Shown here in pieces: positions 16,411 through 25,335 of a stretch of DNA of 64,000 nucleotides. The stretch's first letter is position 1, and each line of letters begins with the position of its first letter. The translations under genes were made by a program, and so were the position numbers. The DNA is from Actinoplanes sp. DH11 (GTDB taxonomy: Bacteria; Actinomycetota; Actinomycetes; Mycobacteriales; Micromonosporaceae): positions 496,001-560,000 of the forward strand of contig NZ_JAHWGU010000001.1 of the NCBI RefSeq assembly GCF_020873875.1. The letters are read 5' to 3'. The notes under the pieces are model-generated. The model ran no database searches and was not told where the DNA came from. It saw nothing but the letters and a program-made list of their open reading frames with translations.

Positions 16411-16437
16411 TTCGGCCGATCGCCGAGAGGCCATGAG
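16411..16437 (-). promoter_or_regulatory. FliA-type promoter of fliC
   Basis: On the minus strand CTCA (16437-16434), 17 bases, then GCCGAA (16416-16411), 69 bp upstream of the flagellin ATG. Spacing is one base longer than at fliJ and flgB. Confidence 0.7.
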
Positions 16438-16533
16438 CATTCTCCGAGATTTTTTCTGCTCTTTTCGGGTGAACCGCAGAAAGCGGACCGCAGTCCGTCG
16501 CCGGGTGGGGTGTGGGGCGATAGTCGGAAACCG

Positions 16534-16559
16534 CTCAGCGGCACGGCGGATGTGCCGAC
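16534..16559 (+). promoter_or_regulatory. FliA-type promoter of the flgN operon
   Basis: CTCA (16534-16537), 16 bases, then GCCGAC (16554-16559): five of six matches in the downstream element. It lies 65 bp upstream of the flgN GTG and is divergent from the fliC promoter. Confidence 0.65.
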
Positions 16560-16623
16560 CTGTCCGAATGAGCGGGTCCGCCGAGGGGGTGAGCCCGACC
16601 GCGACAACGACACGGAGGTCCGG

Positions 16624-17109
16624 GTGAGCCTGACCGACCTGGCCAGCGTCCTGTGGCGTGCACGTGAGCTGCTGGAGATGCTGCTGTTCAAGCTCGAGGA
16701 GGAGCAACTGCTCCTTGCTTCCAACCGGTCACGCTGGCTCAGTCACGCCACTCGCGAGGTCGAGGTGGTGCTCGACCAGATCCGCCAGACCGAGGTCATC
16801 CGCGCCGCCTACTCGCAGGAGGTCGCCGCCGAGCTCGGACTGTCGCCGGACGCCTCCCTCGGCGAACTCGCCGATGCGGCCCCCGACCCCTGGTCGGACC
16901 TGCTGCACCAGCACCGTAAGGCCTTTCTGCTGCTGACGTCGGAGATCCGGGCCCTGGCCGACGTCAACCGTGACCTGCTCACGGCGGGGCAGCGTGCGGC
17001 TCGCGAAACCATGCTCGCGTTTGCCGAGACTGTGGAAACGTACGGGCCGCAGGGCCAGACCGTCACCGGCGGCGCTCGCCGCCCCAGCCTGGTTGATGAG
17101 GCGATCTGA
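16624..17109 (+). CDS. flgN: FlgN-like export chaperone for FlgK/FlgL
   Basis: FlgN proteins escort the hook-filament junction proteins. The 161-residue product starts at GTG 16624 with GGAGG 5 bases upstream. It is an all-helical coiled-coil protein: LASVLWRARELLEMLLFKLE, then EEQLLLASNRSRWLSHATRE. This resembles the FlgN family pattern of an N-terminal helix followed by LL-x-A-x-R. It overlaps flgK by one base (TGATG). The assignment rests on fold, pattern and position before flgK-flgL. The open frame extends upstream to 16390, but that part has no protein-like pattern. Confidence 0.82.
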   Translation: MSLTDLASVLWRARELLEMLLFKLEEEQLLLASNRSRWLSHATREVEVVLDQIRQTEVIRAAYSQEVAAELGLSPDASLGELADAAPDPWSDLLHQHRKAFLLLTSEIRALADVNRDLLTAGQRAARETMLAFAETVETYGPQGQTVTGGARRPSLVDEAI

Positions 17110-18530
17110 TGAGCACTTTCAGCGGACTCAACACGGCGCTCACTTCGCTCTATGCGCAGCGCCGCGGCCTGGATGTCACGGGCCAGAACATCGCCAACGC
17201 GAACACCGAGGGTTACACCCGGCAGCGCGTGGTGATGCAGTCACAGAACGCCAATCTGGTGCCGGGCGTCTACGCCACGACCACCGCGGTGGGCAACGGT
17301 GTCACCGTGTCCTCGGTCGAACGGCTGCGCAACGGCGCGCTCGACCAGCGCAGTTTCACCGAGCACGCGAACTCGGCGTACCACAACGAGCGCGCCTCGT
17401 CGTACGCCCTCATCGAGGACGTCTTCGCCGAGCCCAGCGACACCGCTCTGCAGGCACGTCTGCAGGACATGTGGGACGGCTGGAACGCGGTCGCCACCAA
17501 CCCCGACAAGGCGGCGCCGAAGGCGGCGATGCTTCAGCAGGCGAGCACCGTCGCGGCAACGCTGAACGACGCGTCCGCACAGCTCAACAACCAGTACACG
17601 GCGACCCGTGGCGGGCTGGACACCTACGTCGGCGAGGTGAACAAGGCGGCCGACGCGATCGCCAAGCTGAACAAGGAGATCGTGATCGCCACCGGCGCCG
17701 GCCTGCAGGCCAACGAGCTGCAGGACCAGCGCGGGCAGCACATGCTCAAGCTCTCCGAGCTGACCGGTGCCACCGCGTCGGAGGCGCCGAACGGCGCGCT
17801 GAACGTCTACGTCGGCAGCGCGCCACTTGTCGCCGAGTTCAACACCCGCAAACTGGAGATCGCGCAGGGCAGCGCGATGCGGCTCGAGGACCTGGACAGC
17901 ACCGAGGTCAACCTGCGCTGGTCGGACACCAAGGCGCCGGTGAGCGCCGGCGGCAGCATGGGCGCCTCGATGGAGCTGCTGATGCGCGGCGGGACGCTGC
18001 ACGCCATGTCGGACCGGCTCGACACGGTCGCCACCAAGCTGGCGACCTCGGTGAACGACATGCACCGTGCCGCATACAGCATCGACGGCACCACCGGACA
18101 GGACTTCTTCGTCGCGAGCAACGCCAACCCGCTCTCGGCGGCGAACATCTCGGTGGGCATCACGGACACCGACAAGGTGGCGATCTCCTCCGGTGATCCG
18201 ACCGGCACTCCCAAGGTGCTGGACGGCGTGGTCGCCGACGACCTCTCCGAGCTCTCCACATCCCGGACCGGCGCCGACGCCGAGTACCAGTCGCTGATCG
18301 GTGACCTCGGGGTGTCCGCGCAGTCGGCGATCCGCAGGCGCGACATCCAGAACGCGGTGACCGATCAGGTCGACGCGTCACGGGACGCGGAGTCCGGCGT
18401 GAACCTCGACGAGGAGATGACCAACCTGCTGACCTACCAGCGGGGGTACGAGGCCGCGTCGCGCGTGCTCACCACGATCGACTCGATGCTCGACCAGCTG
18501 ATCAACCGGACCGGCCTCGTCGGCAGGTAG
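17109..18530 (+). CDS. flgK: hook-associated protein 1 FlgK
   Basis: FlgK joins hook and filament. The 473-residue product starts MSTFSGLNTALTSLYAQRRG, with GQNIANANTEGYTRQRVVMQ, the canonical rod/hook N-terminal motif. It ends with VNLDEEMTNLLTYQRGYEAA and the C-terminal helix SRVLTTIDSMLDQLINR. Length is typical. It follows flgN directly and is followed after 15 bp by flgL. Confidence 0.96.
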   Translation: MSTFSGLNTALTSLYAQRRGLDVTGQNIANANTEGYTRQRVVMQSQNANLVPGVYATTTAVGNGVTVSSVERLRNGALDQRSFTEHANSAYHNERASSYALIEDVFAEPSDTALQARLQDMWDGWNAVATNPDKAAPKAAMLQQASTVAATLNDASAQLNNQYTATRGGLDTYVGEVNKAADAIAKLNKEIVIATGAGLQANELQDQRGQHMLKLSELTGATASEAPNGALNVYVGSAPLVAEFNTRKLEIAQGSAMRLEDLDSTEVNLRWSDTKAPVSAGGSMGASMELLMRGGTLHAMSDRLDTVATKLATSVNDMHRAAYSIDGTTGQDFFVASNANPLSAANISVGITDTDKVAISSGDPTGTPKVLDGVVADDLSELSTSRTGADAEYQSLIGDLGVSAQSAIRRRDIQNAVTDQVDASRDAESGVNLDEEMTNLLTYQRGYEAASRVLTTIDSMLDQLINRTGLVGR

Positions 18531-18545
18531 TGAGGAGTCCCGTCC

Positions 18546-19481
18546 ATGAGCATGAGTCCACGGGTCACCGAGAGCAGCGTCCGTACCCGGACGATGGCGA
18601 GCCTTCAGCGCAGTCTCGGCCGTACCCAGACCGCCCAGGATCAGATATCCAGCGGCAAACAACTGCACCGGCCCTCCGACTCACCGACCGGTACGGTGAC
18701 CGCGCTCCAGCTGCGTGGCGAGGTGCGTGCGAACCAGAAATACTCGGCCAACGCGGACGACGCCCTCGGCCGGCTCGGCACCGTGCAGGACACCCTGCAG
18801 AGCGCGACGGGCCTGGTGGCCAAGGTGCGGGAACTGACGTTGGCGGCCACGAGCGCCGGCGGTGGCAGCACACCGCAGGCGAACGCGGCACGGGCTGCCG
18901 AGATCGAACAGATCAAAGGCACCCTGATCCAGTACGCGAACACCAAGTACCTGGATCGACCGGTCTTCGGCGGCGCCACACCGGACAGTGCCGCTTACGA
19001 CCCGTCCGGGGGCTACGCCGGGGAATCCAACGGCGAAGTGCTCCGGTCGATCGGCCCGAACGCCAAGGTCCGCGTGGACGTCCGAGGCCCGGAGGTCTTC
19101 GGGGCGGAGACCATAACGGACTCGAACGGCAATCAGGTCGACAATCCGGCACAGCTCTTCAAGGTCCTGGACAGCCTTACCACGGCTATGCGGGACGGAG
19201 ATGCCGGTGCCATCACTGCTGGTCTAGAGAATCTCGATAAAGCGTCGCAGATCCTGAATTCCACGCTTTCGGACGTAGGTGCCCGATACAATCGGGTTAC
19301 CCAGATGAAGCAGTCCGCTGAGGATCGCTTGATGTCCGTGACGTCGCAGCTCTCCGATATCGAGGATGTCGACCTGCCGAAGGCGATCATGGAATTGCAG
19401 CTCCAGCAGACCTCGTATCAGGCCGCCCTGGCCGCCACGGCCAAGGTGATCCAGCCCTCGCTCATCGATTTCCTGAGGTGA
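18546..19481 (+). CDS. flgL: hook-associated protein 3 FlgL
   Basis: FlgL is the second junction protein. The 311-residue product has the flagellin-like N-terminus (TQDQISSGK-type: TAQDQISSGKQLHRPSDSPT) and C-terminus (DVDLPKAIMELQLQQTSYQA, ATAKVIQPSLIDFLR). GAGG precedes the ATG. The terminal TGA overlaps a GTG of fliW. The 3' third of the gene is noticeably less GC-rich than its surroundings (for example 19200-19330), with no obvious cause. Confidence 0.95.
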   Translation: MSMSPRVTESSVRTRTMASLQRSLGRTQTAQDQISSGKQLHRPSDSPTGTVTALQLRGEVRANQKYSANADDALGRLGTVQDTLQSATGLVAKVRELTLAATSAGGGSTPQANAARAAEIEQIKGTLIQYANTKYLDRPVFGGATPDSAAYDPSGGYAGESNGEVLRSIGPNAKVRVDVRGPEVFGAETITDSNGNQVDNPAQLFKVLDSLTTAMRDGDAGAITAGLENLDKASQILNSTLSDVGARYNRVTQMKQSAEDRLMSVTSQLSDIEDVDLPKAIMELQLQQTSYQAALAATAKVIQPSLIDFLR

Positions 19482-19483
19482 CC

Positions 19484-19921
19484 ATGACTACTCGCACCGC
19501 GTCCCGACCGATTGAGGCCACCATGACCGACCCGTCGCTTGGGTTGCCGACCATCACGATGGCGGTGCCCATGCCGGGTTTCCCTTCGCACCGGGAATTC
19601 GCTCTCGTGCGCCTCAACGACGACGGTCTGCTCTACGCCTTCACTTCGCTCGAAGACCCGGAACTGCGTTTCCTGGTCGCCCCGCCGGAGCCGTTCTTCC
19701 CGGACTACGCCCCGGAGATCGAGAACCAGGTGTTCGCCGCACTGAACACGAAGGACCCGGACCGTCTGCTGCTGCTCACGGTGATCACCGCGGGCACCGA
19801 CGAGACCACCGCGAACCTGCTGGCGCCGATCGTGGTGGACCGCGACAGCATGCGAGCCATGCAGGTCGTGCTGACCGGATCCAACTACCCGGTCCGGGCG
19901 GTCATGAATCGGAACTTCTGA
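19484..19921 (+). CDS. fliW: flagellar assembly factor FliW
   Basis: FliW binds free flagellin and also CsrA; when flagellin is secreted, FliW inhibits CsrA and relieves repression of flagellin translation. The 145-residue product has the FliW signatures [32 protein letters not shown], and [24 protein letters not shown] at 19478 gives a GTGA overlap with flgL, but GAGG is better spaced for ATG 19484. The protein has an N-terminal extension of about 30 residues before the conserved core, so an internal ATG at 19523 is also possible. Confidence 0.93.
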   Translation: MTTRTASRPIEATMTDPSLGLPTITMAVPMPGFPSHREFALVRLNDDGLLYAFTSLEDPELRFLVAPPEPFFPDYAPEIENQVFAALNTKDPDRLLLLTVITAGTDETTANLLAPIVVDRDSMRAMQVVLTGSNYPVRAVMNRNF

Positions 19922-19933
19922 TCCTCCGCAACG

Positions 19934-19968
19934 AAGGCGCGGTCGCGTTTCCCTCGCGGCCGCGCCTT
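19934..19968 (+). terminator. terminator between fliW and csrA
   Basis: A 14-bp stem (19934-19947 with 19955-19968, one wobble, loop TTTCCCT) ends in CCTTTG. It implies that csrA is at least partly expressed separately from flgN-fliW. Confidence 0.78.
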
Positions 19969-20006
19969 TGTCATGCTGTCCGTTCCATGGATGGAGGAGG
20001 GCACCG

Positions 20007-20249
20007 ATGCTTGTGCTGACCCGGCGATCCGGCGAGAGCGTGATGATCGGGGACGACGTCGTGATCACGGTTCTCGAGGCCCGTGGTGATGTCGTCCGGC
20101 TGGGCATCGAGGCTCCTCGCGACGTCCAGGTCCATCGCGAAGAGGTGTATCGCGAATTGCAGGAGGCGAACCGGGCGGCCGCGTCGCCGCCCGAGGACGC
20201 GGTCCACGCGCTGACCCGGATGCTCGAGAAGCCCGACCCGGACGAGTGA
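20007..20249 (+). CDS. csrA: carbon storage regulator CsrA
   Basis: CsrA is an RNA-binding translational repressor. The 80-residue product starts [20 protein letters not shown] and has the RNA-contact region [19 protein letters not shown]. The C-terminal 20 residues beyond the core form an extra tail ([17 protein letters not shown]). The ribosome site GGAGGAGGG contains repeated GGA, so CsrA may regulate itself. It follows fliW, the usual antagonist pair. An upstream ATG at 19968 lies inside the terminator and is rejected. Confidence 0.96.
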   Translation: MLVLTRRSGESVMIGDDVVITVLEARGDVVRLGIEAPRDVQVHREEVYRELQEANRAAASPPEDAVHALTRMLEKPDPDE

Positions 20250-20255
20250 TTTCCC

Positions 20256-20290
20256 GAGACGCCCGCCGCGCACGACGCGGTGGGCGTCTC
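20256..20290. terminator. bidirectional terminator after csrA
   Basis: A 15-bp stem (20256-20270 with 20276-20290, one wobble, loop CACGA) lies between the converging stops of csrA (20249) and the M23 peptidase (20296). Confidence 0.85.
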
Positions 20291-20295
20291 CGTCC

Positions 20296-21225
20296 TCATC
20301 GGACCGTCACGCCGCGCGCGCTCAGGAAGGCGATCGGGTCGACCGCGTTGGCGTGGGTGGCCGGCGCCGCGTTCACGTGCACCTCGAAGTGCAGGTGCGG
20401 CCCGGACGACGAGCCGGAGGTGCCGACGTGCCCGAGCAGCTGGCCCCGCTTGACCGCCTGACCGACCGCGACGACCGGGCGGCGGACCATGTGGCAGTAC
20501 CGGGTGACGACGCCACCGGCGTGCTGCACCTCGGCGTACCAGCCGCAGCCGGACAGGGTGCGGTTGCCGTCCACATCGCACGAGCCGGCCGAGACGTTGC
20601 AGACCACCCGGATCACCGTGCCCGCGGCGGCGGCCAGGATCGGGGTGCCCCGGGCGGCGGAGAGGTCGACGCCGTCGTGCGCCGGCCGCGCCACCGTGCG
20701 GAAGCCGCTCACCAGGCTGGCGCCCACCGGCACCTGCCAGCTCTCGCCCGCGACGGGCTTCGGAAGAACCGGCGCCGCGACGGCCTTCGGCGGCACCGGC
20801 GCCGCGCCGGGCTTCGGGGGCACCGGCGCCGGGATGACCGGCGCGGAGGTGCACTTCGGGATTCCGGTGGCCGGGCGTTCGACGTACGCGTCCGAGACGT
20901 AAGACCCGTTCGCCAGGTGATCCCAGAGGTCCGTGGTCCGCACTGTGCCGGTGACCTGCTGGGCGGTGACCTGGCACAGGATCCAGACCGTCTTGCCGCT
21001 CGCCACCGCACCGACCCGCTCGCCGGCCGGGGAGGGGATGCGGCGCATGTTGAGGGGTGTGCCGCCGGTGCGCGCCGTTCCGGTGACCGTCGGGACCTTC
21101 GCCTTGGCAACGGTGCCGGTGCCGGTTCCGGTGGCGGCTGCGGCCGGGGCGGCGGCGGGCAGCAGCGTGCCGGCCAGGGTGGCGGCGGCAACGGCGGCGA
21201 GCGTGGTGCGGCGGCGGACCTTCAA
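20296..21225 (-). CDS. secreted M23 (LytM-type) metallopeptidase
   Basis: This family cuts peptide cross-links of the cell wall using zinc. The 309-residue product has a signal peptide (VRRRTTLAAVAAATLAGTLL then Ala-rich cleavage region), an SH3-like segment (about 45-120, GTPLNMRRIPSPAGERVGAV), a Pro/Lys-Ala linker with PVPPKPGAAPVPPK repeats, and the M23 domain (about 165-305). Zinc ligands are seen in PAHDGVDL and GPHLHFEVHV. The start is TTG at 21225, with GGAGGGA 5 bases upstream. Proximity to the flagellar block may be incidental. Confidence 0.9.
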   Translation of the reverse strand: MKVRRRTTLAAVAAATLAGTLLPAAAPAAAATGTGTGTVAKAKVPTVTGTARTGGTPLNMRRIPSPAGERVGAVASGKTVWILCQVTAQQVTGTVRTTDLWDHLANGSYVSDAYVERPATGIPKCTSAPVIPAPVPPKPGAAPVPPKAVAAPVLPKPVAGESWQVPVGASLVSGFRTVARPAHDGVDLSAARGTPILAAAAGTVIRVVCNVSAGSCDVDGNRTLSGCGWYAEVQHAGGVVTRYCHMVRRPVVAVGQAVKRGQLLGHVGTSGSSSGPHLHFEVHVNAAPATHANAVDPIAFLSARGVTVR

Positions 21226-21476
21226 ACTTTTCCCTCCGGCGTGCTGTCTGTGGCGCGGTGCGTGCGCGGCATTGCGGCACGCGGGTGCGTGCGGTCAGGG
21301 ATGAAGGCTGCCGGGGTACGGATACCGCGACGGGTCCCCGTACGGTGCGGATCGGTTGTGGCCGTCCGCGTCCGGACGCACCTCACCTGCACCGGCGGCT
21401 GACCCGGCCGACAACGTCGCGGCCTCACTCTCATCGGCGGACGGGAAAACTCGTCGGAGCAAGCGGGGGAGCAGTC

Positions 21477-22214
21477 GTGGTCGAAGAGCGCGAATCAGTC
21501 ATCGCCGGAGGCACGGGCGCACTGGACCTCACGGTCGACGCGCACGTGCACACCGGGTTCGCGTCCGGCCGGGACGCCGTCGGTGTGGTGGTCTCCGCCG
21601 CCGACCGGGCGGGCTTGAGCTCGCTCACCTTCGCCGACCAGGCCGGCCCCGACACCGGCTGGCTCACCGCCTACGCCGCCGCGGTCCGCCGGGCCCGGCA
21701 CCGCACCGAGCTGACCCTGCGGGTGGCCGCCGAGGTCGAGGTGGTCCGCGGGGACGGCTGGCTCGCCCTGCCTCCGGACCTGGCGCAGCTGGACGCCCTG
21801 TCGGTCGCGGTCTCGCACCTGCCGCTCGGTGGCGGACTGCTCGACGCCCGCGAGGTCCGGACCCGACTGGAAGCGGGCGCGATCTCGCCGGCCGAGGTCG
21901 CCGAGCGTCTGGTGACCGCCACCGTGAAGGGCATGGAGCGGGCCTCCCGGTACGTGCCGGCGCAACTGTCCCGGCCGCTCGCGCTGCTGGCTCAGGCAGG
22001 CCTTGACGACACCGCCGTGGGTCCGGAACTGATCACCGTGCTGGCGGCCGCGTGCCGGTCCACCGGAACCGTCGTGGAGATCAGCGAGGCGTGGCGCAGC
22101 CCGTCACCGCGGATGGTACGGACCCTTCGGGCTGCGGGTGTGACGGTGGTTCCGGCCAGCGACGCCCGGTACGCCGCCGAGGTGGGCCGCTGGCAGTACC
22201 TGCACCGTGTCTGA
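21477..22214 (+). CDS. PHP-domain protein (putative metal-dependent phosphoesterase)
   Basis: The 245-residue product shows the PHP motif 1 (LTVDAHVHTGFASGRDAVG) and a TIM-barrel-like layout: AGLSSLTFADQAG, LTLRVAAEVEVVRGDGW, LDALSVAVSHLPLG, and a C-terminal TVVPASDARYAAEVGRWQYL. PHP proteins use a metal cluster to cleave phosphoesters; substrates vary. GTG 21477 has GGGGAG 5 bases upstream. The later metal ligands are not all clear by eye, so activity is uncertain. Confidence 0.78.
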   Translation: MVEERESVIAGGTGALDLTVDAHVHTGFASGRDAVGVVVSAADRAGLSSLTFADQAGPDTGWLTAYAAAVRRARHRTELTLRVAAEVEVVRGDGWLALPPDLAQLDALSVAVSHLPLGGGLLDAREVRTRLEAGAISPAEVAERLVTATVKGMERASRYVPAQLSRPLALLAQAGLDDTAVGPELITVLAAACRSTGTVVEISEAWRSPSPRMVRTLRAAGVTVVPASDARYAAEVGRWQYLHRV

Positions 22215-22287
22215 GCGAAACTGAACACGATCTGTGCTCATCTACGTACGCTCGGTCATGCCAGCACTTCAGCATGGGAGAGTTGCG

Positions 22288-23283
22288 ATGAGCATGGTTC
22301 AGCAGGCGATCGAAATCAGTGCACCGGTGCACACGGTGTACGAACAGCTCGCAGCGTTCGAGAACTACCCGCGTTTCATGACCGGTGTGCGCCAGGTGAC
22401 AGCGACCGGCGCCGACCAGACCCACTGGATCATGGACGTGGACGGGAAGCGGCGTGAGTTCGACGCCCAGATCATCGAACGCTCGCTGGACGAACGGGTC
22501 TCCTGGTCGACGATGGAGGGGCCGCTGCTCGCGGAGACGCTGACGCTGCGGCCGATGGGCGAGACGAAGACCCAGATCGTCGCGCAGCTGGAGGCGGACA
22601 TCGCGTTCCTGATGCCGAGCGACAGGCACGGGCAGGAGTCCCTGAACCGCCGGCTCAAGGCCGACCTGGCGACGTTTAAGGGCCTCGTGGAGAGCGGCGT
22701 GCTGGGCGGGCGCCCGATCCCGACCGGTGCCAGCTCCAAGCAGATGACCGGCCGTTCGTTCCTGGGCGAACCGGCCGGCCGGAACCCCGCGTCGCCCGCC
22801 TCGGTGGCCCAGCGCATCCGCAACCGGCACGCGGCCCAGCCCGCCCCGGGCGCCGGCATCGGGGATCGGTCCACGCCGGCCTCCGGCATCGGGGATCGGT
22901 CCGCGGCCGCCTCCGGCATCGGGGATCGGTCCACGCAGACCCCCGGCCTCGCGGACCGGTCCAGGCCCACCCCCAGCATCGGTACGCAGCCCGCGCCGAG
23001 CCCCGGTGCCGGCTGGGACACCGGCGCGGCGGACCTCAGTAACGCCGACCCGACCGGTACTGGGCTCACCGACAACCCGCTGCACAACACGCCCACCTCG
23101 GCCGACATCCCCGCGCCCGGCGGGATCCGGGCCCCCCGCTCGGAGAGTGACAGCGGCCGGCGGGGCGGCGGGACGGGCCCGCGCGGCGGTGGCGTGGCCG
23201 GCAGTGCCCGGATGGGCGGCCGGACCGCCAATTCCGACATGTGGGGCGACGGCATGATCAACGAAGAGGAGCGCGGCAGCTGA
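22288..23283 (+). CDS. SRPBCC-family protein with repetitive C-terminal tail
   Basis: Residues 1-150 form an SRPBCC (START/Bet v1-like) ligand-binding domain: VQQAIEISAPVHTVYEQLAA, FENYPRFMTGVRQV, then WSTMEGPLLAETLTLRP. Such domains occur in polyketide cyclases and lipid carriers, and no ligand can be told. Residues about 185-331 are a disordered Gly/Pro/Ser/Asp tail with three copies of GIGDRS. ATG 22288 has GGGAG 7 bases upstream; 331 residues in total. A terminator follows. Confidence 0.82.
   Translation: MSMVQQAIEISAPVHTVYEQLAAFENYPRFMTGVRQVTATGADQTHWIMDVDGKRREFDAQIIERSLDERVSWSTMEGPLLAETLTLRPMGETKTQIVAQLEADIAFLMPSDRHGQESLNRRLKADLATFKGLVESGVLGGRPIPTGASSKQMTGRSFLGEPAGRNPASPASVAQRIRNRHAAQPAPGAGIGDRSTPASGIGDRSAAASGIGDRSTQTPGLADRSRPTPSIGTQPAPSPGAGWDTGAADLSNADPTGTGLTDNPLHNTPTSADIPAPGGIRAPRSESDSGRRGGGTGPRGGGVAGSARMGGRTANSDMWGDGMINEEERGS
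22856..22945 (+). repeat. 30-bp coding tandem repeat
   Basis: Three in-frame copies of about 30 bp, each containing GGCATCGGGGATCGGTCC (22856, 22886, 22916), encode SGIGDRST-like units in the tail of the SRPBCC protein. A fourth, eroded copy (CTCGCGGACCGGTCC) follows. Confidence 0.85.
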
Positions 23284-23303
23284 TCGCGCGGGACGACGTC
23301 ACG

Positions 23304-23329
23304 AAGGCCGGCCCGCGCGGGCCGGCCTT
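23304..23329 (+). terminator. terminator after the SRPBCC gene
   Basis: A perfect 26-base palindrome (23304-23329; an 11-bp stem if GCGC forms the loop) ends in CCTTTCG, 20 bp past the stop codon. Confidence 0.82.
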
Positions 23330-23393
23330 TCGCGTCTCCGGCGCGGTGCCGGGCGCCGGGTGCCGGGTGCCGGACGCCGGGTGCCGATAGTGG

Positions 23394-25292
23394 TCAGGCC
23401 GGTGCGGGCTCCAGCGTCACCAGTAGGCGGGCGCCCTGCGGGCGGGCGTGTTCGTAGCGCACCGAACCGCCGTTCGCCTCCACCAGGTGCCGGACGATGA
23501 AGAGTCCGAGACCGGCGCCCCGGATGAACCGGCCGAAGATGCCCGGCAGGACGTCCTCCGGGATGCCGGCGCCGCTGTCCTGCACCGTCAGCAGCACCCC
23601 GGACTCCTCCCGGCCGGCCCGGACCGCGATCGGCGGTGCGCCGTGCGCCAGGGCGTTCTTCAGCAGGTTCTCCACGACGACGGTGAGGTGGCCCCGGTCG
23701 GCAAGCGCGGTCAGGTCCTCGTCGATCGTGATTTCGACGTCGTCGCCGCCGGGCATCGTGCTGCTGACCGTCCGGACCACCTCGAGCAGCGGCACCGGCG
23801 CCCGGCGGGTGGTGACCGCGCCGGTGTCCAGCCGGAAGAGCAGCTGGAGGTCGTTCATCATCTTGACCAGGCGCCGGGTGTTCTTGTCGATCTTCGTGGC
23901 GAGTTCCAGCCGGATGTCGTCCGGCAGGTCCGCCCAGTCGGCACAGAGCAGTTCGGCGAGGCTGGCGATCGAGCTGATCGGCTGGGCCACGTCGTGGGTA
24001 AGCATCGACGTCAGGTCGTTCTTGAAGGCGAGCGCCGCGGCCAGCTGGGCGTTGCCTCGTTCCAGGTCGGCGGCGTGCTCGCTCAGGGCCTCCTCGGCGT
24101 GCTTGCGTTCGGCGATGTCGACGCAGGTGGCGACGTACCCCCGGGTGGCGCCGGCGGCGTCCGGGATGGCCGCCATGGTGGCCAGCACCGGCACCGCGGT
24201 CCCGTCGGCCCGGGGGATGCTCCAGTCGCCTCCACCGGTGCCGGGCGGCGGCAGCGGCGGCGGGTCCCGCTGAACGTCGTCGGGGTTGCCGGTCAGCTCA
24301 CGCCAGCGCCGGTTGACGTCGATGACGTGGTAGTTGGCGTCCAGCACCATGACCGCCTCGTTCATGGACTGCAGCAGCGTGCGGGCGAAGTCCTCCCGGT
24401 CGCGCAGTTCGGCGACGAGGTGGCGGTGCCGCCGGTCGGCCTGGTCGAGGGTGCGCACCAGGTAGGCGAGCAGAGCCAGCAGGGTCAGCGCGGCCAGGAT
24501 GACGCCGATGCTCACCGCGGCCGCCGGACGGCCGATCCTGGTACGCACCACGAACGCGCTCACCAGCGCGGCGACGATCGGGGTGGCGAGCAGGGCGGGG
24601 GCGAGGCGGCGGACGGCCGTACGCGGCAGCGAGGGGTCCTCGGTGCGCAACGGCCCGGTTTCCGGGCGCGCCAGGATCGCGCCGACGGTGAGCAGCAGCA
24701 GCGCGCCGGCCTGCGGGAGGGTCATCACGCTGTCCGGGCCGCGGCCGGGCGGGAAGGTCGGCGCGAAGAGCCGGGGCACCAGCGCGACAAGGGCGATGAT
24801 CGCGGCGCCGAGCAGCAGCGGGTCGGCGATCCGGAAGGCGGCCGCGCCGCCGGAGCGGTGCAGCCGCAGGTCGAGACAGGCCAGGGCAAGCCCGGAGAGG
24901 CAGGCGGCGAGCGCCGCGGCGGGCTGGTCACCGATCGTGGCCGCGGCGAGCCCGGCGGCGGTGAGCGCGAGGAGTGCGGCCACGACCGAGCGGACCCGGG
25001 TGGCCGTGACCGGGCGGATCCGGGAGGCCGTGACCGGGCGGATCCGGGAGGCCGTGACCGAGCGGGCTCGGGTGGACGGGTCGTGCGGGACCGGCACCAC
25101 CTGCGCGAGGAGGGCGATGCCGGCCGGGATCAGGGCGACCGCCGGAGTGATCGATCCCTCCGGCGGCACGCCGTCGTCGAGCGTGCGGGCGTCGAGGACG
25201 CCGAAGACGGCGACCGTGATCCCGGCGCACCCGGCGATCAGCCGGGACAGCCTGCTCACGCCATGCGCCGCAAGATGCACACTTCCCCCCAA
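23394..25292 (-). CDS. membrane PAS-domain sensor histidine kinase
   Basis: The 632-residue product has about eight hydrophobic helices (residues about 10-280), a PAS domain (about 300-400, LLQSMNEAVMVLDANYHVID ... GYVATCVDIAERKHAEE), a HisKA helix with His433 in LTHDVAQPISS, and an HATPase domain with N-box VVENLLKNALAHG and G-boxes DSGAGIPED and GAGLGLFIVRHLV. The signal sensed is unknown. A 24-bp tandem repeat encodes RIRPVTAS units near residue 80. The start is uncertain: TTG 25292 or GTG 25280. No receiver gene is in the same operon; the lone receiver at 25951 is the nearest candidate. Confidence 0.88.
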   Translation of the reverse strand: MGGSVHLAAHGVSRLSRLIAGCAGITVAVFGVLDARTLDDGVPPEGSITPAVALIPAGIALLAQVVPVPHDPSTRARSVTASRIRPVTASRIRPVTATRVRSVVAALLALTAAGLAAATIGDQPAAALAACLSGLALACLDLRLHRSGGAAAFRIADPLLLGAAIIALVALVPRLFAPTFPPGRGPDSVMTLPQAGALLLLTVGAILARPETGPLRTEDPSLPRTAVRRLAPALLATPIVAALVSAFVVRTRIGRPAAAVSIGVILAALTLLALLAYLVRTLDQADRRHRHLVAELRDREDFARTLLQSMNEAVMVLDANYHVIDVNRRWRELTGNPDDVQRDPPPLPPPGTGGGDWSIPRADGTAVPVLATMAAIPDAAGATRGYVATCVDIAERKHAEEALSEHAADLERGNAQLAAALAFKNDLTSMLTHDVAQPISSIASLAELLCADWADLPDDIRLELATKIDKNTRRLVKMMNDLQLLFRLDTGAVTTRRAPVPLLEVVRTVSSTMPGGDDVEITIDEDLTALADRGHLTVVVENLLKNALAHGAPPIAVRAGREESGVLLTVQDSGAGIPEDVLPGIFGRFIRGAGLGLFIVRHLVEANGGSVRYEHARPQGARLLVTLEPAPA

Positions 25293-25335
25293 GACGTGAG
25301 GAAAAGAGCATAACGCGGCTTACCAGCGCAGGCGG

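Noticed and set aside
21361..21420. FliA-type promoter before the PHP gene (CTCA ... GCCGAC)
   Set aside because: The spacing is 21 bases, outside the 16 or 17 seen at the flagellar promoters.
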